Below are positions 27,171-35,988 of a DNA stretch of 64,000 bases, piece after piece (positions within the stretch are counted from its first letter, which is position 1; each line of letters starts with the position of its first letter). This stretch comes from Lysobacter sp. yr284 (GTDB taxonomy: Bacteria; Pseudomonadota; Gammaproteobacteria; Xanthomonadales; Xanthomonadaceae). Both the position numbers and the translations under genes were made by a program. The notes beneath the pieces are model-generated. The model saw nothing but the letters and a program-made list of their open reading frames with translations. It searched no databases and was not told the DNA's origin. The stretch lies in contig NZ_FNPT01000004.1 in assembly GCF_900107375.1 (NCBI RefSeq), positions 310,001-374,000 on the forward strand. The letters are read 5' to 3'.

Positions 27171-27407
27171 TTGGAGAGGCTCTCGTGATGGGCGATTCGT
27201 ATGCATGAAGTAGAGCGACGCCCGCTGCGCACCTGCTACGCTTCAAATTCGGCCTTGAATGAATCGAAGCGCGGATAGGGCGCTCGCCAGTCCCCTGGTT
27301 CAAACGGCAGGAGGTACGTAGCCGATCATCTGGCAGCAACGGTGACGGTGATCTGGTCCGCTGGGCGGCGCGTGGGCGCCATTCGAGCCATTACTCACAG
27401 GAGGTGC

Positions 27408-30400
27408 ATGATGGAGTCGAGGGATCCCGCAAAAGCACCAACGCCATCGCAGTTCATGCGTCAATTGCGGCCAGAGCTCTATTCGGACTCGACAGCTCGC
27501 ACTCAGTACCGGCTCAGGGCGGAAGTCCTGTCCCACCATCTGGACACGCTCACCGAGCGCAACCAGACCCATGACTTTGAATTGTTTTGTCGCAAGCTGT
27601 GCGAGCGTGCCATCTGTCCGAACTTGAGACCCGCCACCGGACCGGAAGGTGGCGGTGATAGTAAGGCAGATACGGAGACCACCCCGGTCGTAGACGAGAT
27701 CAGCAAGCTTACCTACGTCGGCATCGCCAACACCGGCGGTGAGCGGTGGGCGTTCGCATTCAGCGCGAAGAAAACTTGGTCGGATAAGGCCAAGTCCGAT
27801 GTCGCGGGCATCGCCGCGACGGATCGAGGCTACCAGCGGATCATCTTCATAACATCCCGTGCGGCGCGCGCCAAGGACCGCGCCCGCTTGGAAGACGACC
27901 TGTCTAAGAAGCACGGCATACCCGTCACGATTCACGATCGGGCTTGGATCATCGACGAGGTCATTGATAAGGATCGTCGCGACCTAGCCTTTCACTACCT
28001 TGGTATTGGTGAGGAGTCCAGCGACCGTGATCTGGGTCCGTCGGATTATTCGCGCTCCAAGCAGTTGACTGAAATCGAGCGGGAACTGGCGGACCCGACG
28101 GCTTTTGAAGGCATGCACATTCATCGAGCTACAGAAGCACTGGTGGCCGCTAAACTGGCACGCGGTTTGGAGTTGCCTCGGACCGATGTCGAAGGACGAT
28201 TCCTGCGCGCGATTCGATTGGCCGACGATGGCGGTACCTACTGCCAGCAACTGACGGCCCGCTATGAGTCACTGTGGACTGCATTCTGGTGGTTCGACGA
28301 CCTCCAGGCCGTCTTGTCGGGATACGACAGTTTCGAAACTCTGGTAATCGACGATTCGCAAGCTTCGAATCTAGAACAGCTGTGCAACTTGGCCCAGTTG
28401 CTCTTCAACGCGGTGATCGGCGGACAACAGACGTCCGAGCAGGTGCAGTTGGAGCGGCGGATTAGGCGGCTGTCGGCCCGGCTGGTGGGGTTGTTGGGCG
28501 ATGCCGAGAGACCCAATAACGCGCTTGAGGCCCGGGTTTCCTTCTTGACAATCGAAGTCAATCGGGCGCTGCTTGCGCAAGATATTGATGCGCTGTCAGC
28601 GTTGTGGCCGCAGTTCGCTGAGGTCCTTACTCGAGCGGAGGGGCTCGGGGAGTTCGATGCCTCGCGGCTGTCGCAGTTGATCGAGCGTTTCGGCCAAGTG
28701 GCCGGTGACGATCGGGGATATCGTCACCTCGTGGACCACCTCTCAAACTTCACTAGTAAGTGCACCGGTGAAGGTGAGGGCGCTTTGGTCTTACTGCGGC
28801 GCGCCAACCAGCTTTCGCTAGACCAGAACATGGAATTGATCCGGCTGCTCGGACGGGCCGCGCACCTACTCTCTAAAAAGGAGTATGCGCAAGAGCAGGT
28901 CAGCGCACTAGCCGAGTTGGCGATTGCGTACAAGAGCGCCGGGCTGGGGTGGGCAGCCCGGGCGAGCGCCACGTCCGCAGCGGCCACGGTGTTCGTCGAC
29001 GCCGAAGATGGGGGTGTGCTTCCCGTCAGCGTCTTCCCAATCTTGATGAATGTTGCGTGGATGGCCCTTTCCCTCAAGTACCTACCCGAGGTGCTTGACA
29101 CTATTCAAGTCGCCCGAGGCTGCTTGACGGCATTGCCGTTCGATGAAAAATCCGTCGAGCGTGCGAGCAAGCAGCTGGAATCGTTTGACTTGGTGCTCGC
29201 GTGTGAGGTGGTCAACCTAACTGACGCGGAACTCAGGGAGTTGACGTCGGTACCCGACGTCCTCCGCGGACTCAGGCTACGGCACAGTTGGTCCGCCTTG
29301 ATGTACCGACTGGGATACGAAGATCAATTGCGAGCCGACGGATGGATTCCCGAGAGCGAAACGCGCGACGGCGTTGCAGGTCTGTTTGCCCAAATGGCCG
29401 GACAGTCCACTGGAGTTTCTAGATGGCGGCCGGCTGTCTTCAACACCGGCGAAACGCAGGTCGCGAGCGACGGCGGTGCTCGGCGTCCGTATGGATATCG
29501 CGCATGCGCCCACTAACACCTCCATCATCGTCGCCGAGGCCATCGTGGGTGCGCTGGAGGCGTTTTTTGCCACGGCTTTCGAGCTGGACGCCTTCGGGCA
29601 TGTCGAGCGCTTTGACATACATGTCATCGAGGATCAGGTCACCAGCTTCGTAATCGAGACCGATCTCGATCGCATGCGCATGGTAGTGCGATGTCCAGTG
29701 GGAAACTTTCCCGGCTCGTCCAAGGTCTATCCGGACTTCCAGCGCATGCTGCTGGAGGTCGCCGCGACCGTCTTCTGGGCGACGTGTCAAACGCGCAGTC
29801 ATGGAGACGCGGCATCGCAACTTTTGCAAGGCGGCGCGGCCGGGGATCGTTTGGCTATGATCGGATCCCTGTGCTTGAGTCGGAGCCGCATCTTCGGAGG
29901 CGTCGCTCGACTGGACAAATGGGGCGAGCATTCGCCCCGGCAGTACGAGCTTAGGGTCGATCGGCCGACCGTGATCCCGCAAGCACCACAAATGCCCCCC
30001 TCGTCGTCGGCGACGGAGGATCCTGACGACGATTTCCGGAAGGTAACGGACCATCTCGAGGTCCAGGTGCGCTCGGTCATCGACGTGCACCTGTGGGATC
30101 AGGCGGCGTGGTCAGGGGCCGCGTACGGAAGTTTCGGCCTTACGGCACCACCCTTCCTGGCGCTGATGTTTAAGGACGAAGTAGCTGCAACCAGGATCTT
30201 CGAGCGTTGGCGCGAGCGCTTCGGCGACTGTGACGAGGCCGAGGAAATCTATATCGGAATTATTCGACAGTATTCCACCGTGCATCCGGCGCACTACGGT
30301 ATGGTATTGACATCTCGTCTGCCCGACGCCGACTCGCGGGTGGGCTTATCGACGGTGGTTTCTCGATCGCTGTCGATGGAGCCGGCCGATGACGTCAATC

Positions 30401-30603
30401 TCAGCCGGTTTCTGACAGAATATGAGCGTGTGGGTGCCTATCTGCTCATGCCGATGGTTCTGGCACCGGGCCAAGCCCAGCCCATTCTGCTAAAACATCT
30501 GCTTTTGCTTAAGCGAGCCCTCAGCGTGAAGGTTGCCGCCGAGGTCGGCCCTGTAGACCCAAAACTGATGTTCCTGGGGCCGCGTGGGCTAAGACCTCCT
30601 TGA
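27408..30603 (+). pseudogene. large nuclease-like/TPR-like defence-type protein, frameshifted
   Basis: Two overlapping reading frames together encode about 1065 residues. The first runs from the ATG pair at 27408/27411 (AGGAGG just upstream) to 29516. The second carries meaningful sequence from about 29400 to 30603. The break is near 29400, where MAGQS in the first frame should continue as SPLEFLDGG in the second; a one-base insertion would explain it. The N-terminus has a restriction-endonuclease-like segment (THDFELFCRKLCER, then WAFAFSAKKTWSDKAKSDV with Lys residues in core position); the middle is helical repeat, and the C-terminus starts VLGVRMDIAHAPTN. I have seen this architecture in defence-island proteins; function unproven. 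Either a real pseudogene or an assembly error. Confidence 0.7.
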
Positions 30604-31295
30604 AGCTAGGCACGGAACAAAGCCTTCACAACTTTGCCCAGCACACCATCGAGCTGGGAGTCATCCCGGCGCTGCGCCACTTGGGTATTGGTCTCACGGA
30701 TAGGTCTAACTGAGGCGTTTGCGCATGTCCGCCTATGGCCGATAGCCGTCGGAAGTGCTACGGGAGCCGGTACATTTCCGCCCCAACCCCTTCAGTGCCT
30801 AGCTTCCGCCGCGGCCTGAGCTGCGGACGGCCCGAAGATGTTTCGGAGTGCGGTCGCCCCCCGGGGCGGTCCGCGCGCCGATCAGCCGAGGCGATGCTTG
30901 AAGGAGACCGGTCGGTCGCCAAGACGATCATGATCGTGGATAATTCTAGATAACCGTGGATAACCCTGGGTAATCAAGAGAGTTGGATTCCGGTTGCCCA
31001 CGCTCCACCATTCCCCCGCGGTCGAACCGCGCCTGTCCGCCGCACTCCTCGCGAAAAGGCCTTGTTTCCGGCTCTTTCGTCGCAGGCCTGTGGACTCGTC
31101 AAATATCCACAGCCCCTGATTTGGCGAAAATTCCGCCGAACTTTCTCCGTTTTCTCCCTTCCCGTGGACTGCCGGCCAGTGGATCGGTTTTAGGGGTCTT
31201 ACGGATCAATGGGTTACGGCTGGTCGTTTCGACGGGTTTTATCGCGATCAACCTGCTGCGCAGGATTCAAACTACGAACCAATGGATGGTTGCGA
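30604..31295. other. right border of the island, no clear gene
   Basis: A 692-base non-coding stretch. It contains two CGTGGATAA motifs 20 bases apart (30934-30942 and 30954-30962), which resemble DnaA boxes on the minus strand, but no other origin features. No tRNA, integrase fragment or direct repeat matching the left border was recognised. Confidence 0.4.
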
Positions 31296-32233
31296 TCAGG
31301 CGGACAAAGCACCTTCTGAATTTCGCTTGCGAGAACGCACTCGCTGAAGGTCTCGCTGCGGCGGCGCACCAAAAAGTCGGCCGTATTCGCGGCTGAACTG
31401 AGAAGCGCTCTGGTAGCCGACGATACCGGCGGCGCGCCCGGCATCCATGCCCTGGTTGAGCATCAGTTGGCGTGCCTCTTGCAACTGAGTTGCTTCAGAT
31501 ACTGCAATGGACTCATTCCTGTCTGCTCGCGAAAGTGCTTGCGGAATGCAGTGGTACTCATGTTTGCGCGTTTGGCCAAGCCCTCGACTCGAAACGCCGA
31601 GCTGAAATTCTGCTTCATCCAGGCAATAACGCCGCCGATCTGCCGATCGGGCGAGTCCTCGAGAAGCAATTGGCGAAGGTGGCTGCCATGCGGCCCCTGC
31701 AGCAGGCGGATGACGATCTCTTGCTCGATCAGCGGAGCCAGAGAAGAGGCGACCTCCGGCTCGTCTAACAGGCCGACCAGTCGCTGTAAGGCTTCGAAGA
31801 GTGCAGGTTCCAGAGGTTCGATCGAGATGTCGAGCCGGCCAGGCTCTGGTTGCGGCGAGCGCTCCATTGCAGATGCCGCGTTCGCGATCTGACGCAGGTC
31901 CAGCCTCAGCAACAGGCCCAGGAAGGGGGCATGTACCGTCGCGCGGGTCACATGCGAGATCACGGGTTGCTCCAGCGAGACGACCATGGAGTGTCCCGGC
32001 ATGTAATTGAGGATGCGTTCGCCGACCAGCACCTGCTTGGCGCCCTGTGCGATCAGCACCAGTCCGAGGGGGTAGACACACGGCACGGGATCTGTAGGGC
32101 CGTGTCGTCGGTGGAGAGAGAGGGCGGGAATACCCGTTGGATGGTCGCCGGCGTTGGGGGCATGCCTGGCGATCAGGCGGGCGATGTCCCGGACGGGGGC
32201 CGGAGTGGTTTCAGTATCTTCAGTCGGGTGCAT
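31296..32233 (-). pseudogene. AraC-family regulator, frameshifted
   Basis: An AraC-type regulator of about 310 residues if repaired. The N-terminal part ([19 protein letters not shown], AraC_N-type ligand domain) and the first helix-turn-helix ([20 protein letters not shown]) read from 32233 down to about 31490. The second helix-turn-helix ([20 protein letters not shown]) continues in another frame down to 31296. The switch lies near 31485-31492, after SPLQYLKQL; one missing base explains it. As written, the protein stops soon after the first DNA-binding helices. It is divergent from the hydrolase at 32410, which it probably controlled. Confidence 0.8.
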
Positions 32234-32409
32234 CGGGGGCTCCCGTGCCTCGCTTGCGGGCAGAGGCGAGCAGTATGTCCTGGTCGTCCGGACCCTAGCA
32301 CCGGTTGCGATGTTTTATGCAAACAACGCGTTGAAATGGGCAAGGATCGGTGGTGACGGATCGCCAAGCTGAGCTCCCGCCCTAGCGCCGCCATCCAGCC
32401 GGAGCCACT

Positions 32410-33339
32410 GTGCAAAACGTCCAGATTCGAAACCGAGACATGGCGTGGGACATCGCCGCACTGATCCTGTTCCCACCGGGCTTCGACGCATCAAAGCGGT
32501 ATCCCGCTGTCGTCAGCGTGCATCCCTTTGGTAGCTGCAAGGAGCAGACCTCCAGCGCGGTCTATGGAAGACGCCTCGCCGAAGCGGGCTATGTCGTTAT
32601 TGCCTACGACGCCAGCTATCAGGGCGACAGCGGCGGTGCGCCGCGCTGGATCGAGAATCCGACGCAGCGGGTCGAGGACATCAGCCACGTCATCGATCAT
32701 GCGGTAACGCTGCCCTATGTCGATGCCGGCCGCATTGGTGTGCTGGGCATCTGTGGCGGCGGCGGATATGCGCTCAATGCCACGCTGACCGAAAAGCGGA
32801 TCAAGGCCGTGGTCGGGATCACACCGGTCAACATCGGTCGGTTGTTCCGCGAGGGATTCAGCGGGTACGACCCGATCGGCGCACTCGACGCCATGGCGGC
32901 CCAGCGCACTCATGAGGCGCGCGGAGGGGCGCACCAGATCAACGAACTCCTCCCGGCCAGCCCGGAAGCGGCCACGGCATCGGGCATGATCGAGCGCGAC
33001 GTGTGGGAAGCCACGGACTACTACAAGACGCCACGCGGCCAGCAACCTGGCGGATGGACCCGGATGCTGTTTAGCCGTGCGCAGAGCACCCTGGCTTGGG
33101 ATGCGTTCTCGTTCGTGGAATCGCTGATGACGCAACCGATGATGGTGGTGATCGGGCAGAACGTCGGCGCCTTCGGCGCTTATCGCGACGGCATGGAAGC
33201 CTACGGTCGTTCCACCGCATCGAAGGATCGGCAGCTCGTTTCTTTGGAGGGCTGGTCGCATTACGACCTGTACGACAAAGACGAGCCGGTAGGCCTGGCT
33301 ATGCAGCGAATCCTGCCCTTCCTCGGCAAGCACTTGTAG
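32410..33339 (+). CDS. alpha/beta hydrolase, dienelactone-hydrolase-like
   Basis: A 309-residue alpha/beta hydrolase. The nucleophile elbow is GICGGGGYALN, giving a cysteine nucleophile as in dienelactone hydrolases and YcjY-like proteins; a lid-like insertion follows, then LEGWSHYDLYD supplies the late histidine. No signal peptide, so it is probably cytoplasmic. The GTG at 32410 is preceded by GGAG. It is divergent from the AraC gene and followed by an NAD(P)-binding protein and a second hydrolase of the same type (34070-34984). Substrate unknown. Confidence 0.85.
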   Translation: MQNVQIRNRDMAWDIAALILFPPGFDASKRYPAVVSVHPFGSCKEQTSSAVYGRRLAEAGYVVIAYDASYQGDSGGAPRWIENPTQRVEDISHVIDHAVTLPYVDAGRIGVLGICGGGGYALNATLTEKRIKAVVGITPVNIGRLFREGFSGYDPIGALDAMAAQRTHEARGGAHQINELLPASPEAATASGMIERDVWEATDYYKTPRGQQPGGWTRMLFSRAQSTLAWDAFSFVESLMTQPMMVVIGQNVGAFGAYRDGMEAYGRSTASKDRQLVSLEGWSHYDLYDKDEPVGLAMQRILPFLGKHL

Positions 33340-33366
33340 TCGAACGAGTACATGGAGATTGTGGCC

Positions 33367-34005
33367 ATGAGCAATGTGCTGATCCTCGGCGCGAGCGGTC
33401 GGATCGCGCACCGCGTGATCGAGCGCCTGGCGGGTTCGAAGGGCGTCGGGCTCACCCTCTATCTACGGCATCCCCGCAAGCTGCGCAACAAGGCGCCGGC
33501 CAATGCGCGTGTAGTGCAAGGCGATGTTATGGATGCAACGGCATTGGCGCAGGCGATGGAGGGGCAGGATCTGATTTACGCCAACCTGACCGGCAGCGAT
33601 ATCGACCGACAGGCGAGAAGCGTGGTCGCGGCGATGAAGGACGCGCACGTCAAGCGCCTGATTTTCGTCGTGTCGCTTGGGATCTACGACGAGGTCCCCG
33701 GAAAGTTCGGCCAATGGAACAACACGATGATCGGCGAGGAACTCAGGCCGTTCCGACGCGCCGCCGACACCATCGAAGCATCCGGTCTCGACTACACCCT
33801 TCTGCGCCCGGCCTGGCTACAGGAGGAAGATGAGGTGGATTACGAGATCACGGAAAAGGGACTGCCGTTCAAAGGCACGGAGGTATCGCGCGCGAGTGTC
33901 GCCGATCTTATCGTGAAGATCGTCCGCGCGCCGGAGCTTCATTCGCGCGGCAACGTCGGCGTCAACAAACCCGGAACCGATGGGGACAAGCCATCCTTCT
34001 ATTGA
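33367..34005 (+). CDS. NAD(P)-binding (NmrA/atypical SDR-like) protein
   Basis: A 212-residue Rossmann protein with the N-terminal motif VLILGASGRIAHRVIERL and IFVVSLGIYDE in the middle, followed by DYTLLRPAWLQ typical of atypical SDR/NmrA-like proteins. It may be a redox enzyme or a redox-sensing regulator. The ATG at 33367 follows GGAG by nine bases; an ATG five codons earlier is possible. It lies 27 bases after the first hydrolase and before the second one, so the three form an operon. Confidence 0.82.
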   Translation: MSNVLILGASGRIAHRVIERLAGSKGVGLTLYLRHPRKLRNKAPANARVVQGDVMDATALAQAMEGQDLIYANLTGSDIDRQARSVVAAMKDAHVKRLIFVVSLGIYDEVPGKFGQWNNTMIGEELRPFRRAADTIEASGLDYTLLRPAWLQEEDEVDYEITEKGLPFKGTEVSRASVADLIVKIVRAPELHSRGNVGVNKPGTDGDKPSFY

Positions 34006-34069
34006 TCCATGCATCGCGCCGAATCCCGGATTGGGCAAGGGCGTGACCTTCCCTGCAGGAGCCAGCCAG

Positions 34070-34984
34070 ATGAAAAACGTCAAGTTCACCAACACCAACA
34101 ACCCCGACATCACCATCGCCGCGGTGATCAATTTTCCGAAGGGATTCGACGAGAACAAGAAGTATCCGGCAGTAGTCGTTTCGCACCCTGGTGGCGGCGT
34201 TAAGGAGCAGACCGCCGGAACTTACGCGAAAAAACTAGCCGGGCAGGGATTGATCGCCATCGCCTTCGACCGTTCGTACCAAGGCCAGAGCACGGGGCTG
34301 CCGCGTCAGCAGGAAAACCCGGCCGTCAGCACGGAGGACGTCAGTGCCGTGGTCGACTATCTGACCACGCTGCCCTACGTCGACAACGAACGCATCGGTG
34401 CGATGGGCATTTGCGCAGGCGCCGGCTATACCGCCAATGCCGCGATCGACGACCAGCGCATCAAGGCGGTGGGTACGGTAAGTGCGGTGAATATCGGCTC
34501 GATGTTTCGCAATGGATGGGAAAACACCGTCAGCGATGCCGATGTAGCGGCGGTGCTGGCGATGGGTTCCAAGGCGCGTACAGCGGATGCCGCCGGTGGA
34601 GAGAGCGCCACATTTCCGCTGGCCCCGCTGAAGGAAGAAGACGCCCCCAACGAGGAATTGCGCCAAGCGTGGGAGTACTACCATACCCCGCGCGCCGAGT
34701 ACCCGACCGCGCCCGGCTACATGACGACGCGCAGCCTCAACCAGATCATTCCGTACGACGCCTACAGCAAGGCAGAAGCGTTCTTAACCCAGCCTCTGCT
34801 GATTGTGGCGGGGAGCGAGGCGGGCAGCAAATGGATGAGCGAGGATCTGTACAAGCGCGCCGCCAGCAAGGACAAGCAGTTCCATGTGGTGAAAGGAGCG
34901 AACCACATGCAGCTTTACGATGGCGAGAAGGAAGTGGACGAAGCGGTGTCGAAGCTGGGGCCGTTCTTCAACGAGAAACTGTAG
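34070..34984 (+). CDS. alpha/beta hydrolase, dienelactone-hydrolase-like (paralog)
   Basis: A 304-residue paralog of the protein at 32410, with the same order of motifs: VVSHPGGGVKEQTAG, YDNERIGAMGICAGAGYTAN (cysteine elbow), and VKGANHMQLYDGEKE with the late histidine. CAGGAG nine bases before the ATG at 34070 sets the start. The pair probably arose by duplication. A stem-loop at 34998-35027 shortly after the stop may end the transcript. Substrate unknown. Confidence 0.85.
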   Translation: MKNVKFTNTNNPDITIAAVINFPKGFDENKKYPAVVVSHPGGGVKEQTAGTYAKKLAGQGLIAIAFDRSYQGQSTGLPRQQENPAVSTEDVSAVVDYLTTLPYVDNERIGAMGICAGAGYTANAAIDDQRIKAVGTVSAVNIGSMFRNGWENTVSDADVAAVLAMGSKARTADAAGGESATFPLAPLKEEDAPNEELRQAWEYYHTPRAEYPTAPGYMTTRSLNQIIPYDAYSKAEAFLTQPLLIVAGSEAGSKWMSEDLYKRAASKDKQFHVVKGANHMQLYDGEKEVDEAVSKLGPFFNEKL

Positions 34985-35427
34985 GTCGAACGGGGTCCGT
35001 GCCGAATTGGGTAGCCGATTCGGCACGTATCGTTCATTTAAGAAATGCTCGGCTGTATTTTGGATGCAAGTCCGAGGCGATGCGAACGCGCTCGGTCGTA
35101 ATGGTGTCTGGCGCCACACGTCTCGGCGGGCATCCAGCAACGTGAGGCCCTTTGGCGGTGAGTAGCGGCAGTGGTCGAACGTCGCCTCCTGCACGACGGA
35201 CTTCGCCTCCCCTGCGTGCAGCGATTTCATTCCGTAGCATCGAGGGTGCGATGTGAGCCGAGGTGGACTGCCCAGGAAAAATGAATAGGCAGGCCCGATT
35301 CCGGTTGGCAAGCCATCGCTACTCGCCAGTTGGGCAAGGGGGCAGCCGACCAGCGGTCCCAGTCAAAAACATGGCGCGGCGATGCCATTAGTGGTAAGTG
35401 GACTCGATATGCCGCAGGGATGTCGCC
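34985..35427. other. intergenic region before the ECF sigma gene
   Basis: A 443-base spacer. It begins with the stem-loop at 34998-35027; the rest contains no coding-like frame. The promoter of the ECF sigma/kinase operon should lie near its right end but shows no recognisable consensus. Confidence 0.4.
34998..35027 (+). terminator. stem-loop after the hydrolase operon
   Basis: A perfect 10-bp inverted repeat (CGTGCCGAAT / ATTCGGCACG) with a ten-base loop, 14 bases after the stop. Only a weak T-rich stretch follows (TATCGTTCATTT), so its strength is uncertain. Confidence 0.5.
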
Positions 35428-35988
35428 ATGATCGTCAGTGCCGCCGCCGAAACCTTGATTCCAGCCGCCCAATGGGAAGACGCCGGCTTTCGCGCACGTT
35501 TCGAGGCCTTGTACGCGCAACTCCAGAGCATCGCCCGGCGCGAGTTGCGAGGGGCGGCGCGCGGGACGCTCGACACCGGCGTGCTGGTGCATGAGGCCTA
35601 TTTGAAGCTCAATGGCGTCGAGTTGGATGTCAGTCAGCGCGGTCCGTTCCTCGCCTTGGCCGCCAAGGCGATGCGATGCGTACTGGTGGATCACGCGCGC
35701 GCGCGCGGCGCTTCCAAGCGCGGCGGCGATCAGGCTCGGGTCACGCTGGCTACGGACCTAGTCGCCGCGGCCAGCGACTCTTGTGTGGATGTGCTCGATA
35801 TAGAGCGCAGCCTGCAGTCGCTGGAGACATTGGACCCGCGCTTGGCGCGCGTGGTCGAACTGCATTTCTACGCCGGCATGGAGTTCGAGGAAATCGCCGA
35901 GCATCTCGGGGTCGCCGCGCGCACCGTCTATCGCGATTGGCGCAAAGCGCGCGCGTTCTTGTTGACGCAGTTGGGCGCTGTGCCGTGA
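35428..35988 (+). CDS. ECF-subfamily RNA polymerase sigma factor
   Basis: A 186-residue sigma factor of the TIGR02999-type ECF group. Region 2 contains QSIARRELRG and VHEAYLKLNG, and region 4 (from about residue 125) contains DPRLARVVELHFYAGMEFEE followed by the helix-turn-helix IAEHLGVAARTVYRDWR. These sigma factors are typically paired with a Ser/Thr kinase instead of a classical anti-sigma factor. That is the case here, since the kinase start overlaps its stop by four bases (GTGA). The ATG at 35428 is listed; a GTG at 35398 would add ten residues. Confidence 0.9.
   Translation: MIVSAAAETLIPAAQWEDAGFRARFEALYAQLQSIARRELRGAARGTLDTGVLVHEAYLKLNGVELDVSQRGPFLALAAKAMRCVLVDHARARGASKRGGDQARVTLATDLVAAASDSCVDVLDIERSLQSLETLDPRLARVVELHFYAGMEFEEIAEHLGVAARTVYRDWRKARAFLLTQLGAVP

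Noticed and set aside
28150-28170. TGGCAC-GCGGT-TTGG as a fifth sigma-54 promoter
   Set aside because: It lacks the GC of the -12 element and lies inside a coding region with no gene start downstream.
30930-30965. Two DnaA-box-like CGTGGATAA motifs as a possible replication origin
   Set aside because: Only two imperfect boxes, no AT-rich unwinding region and no replication genes nearby.
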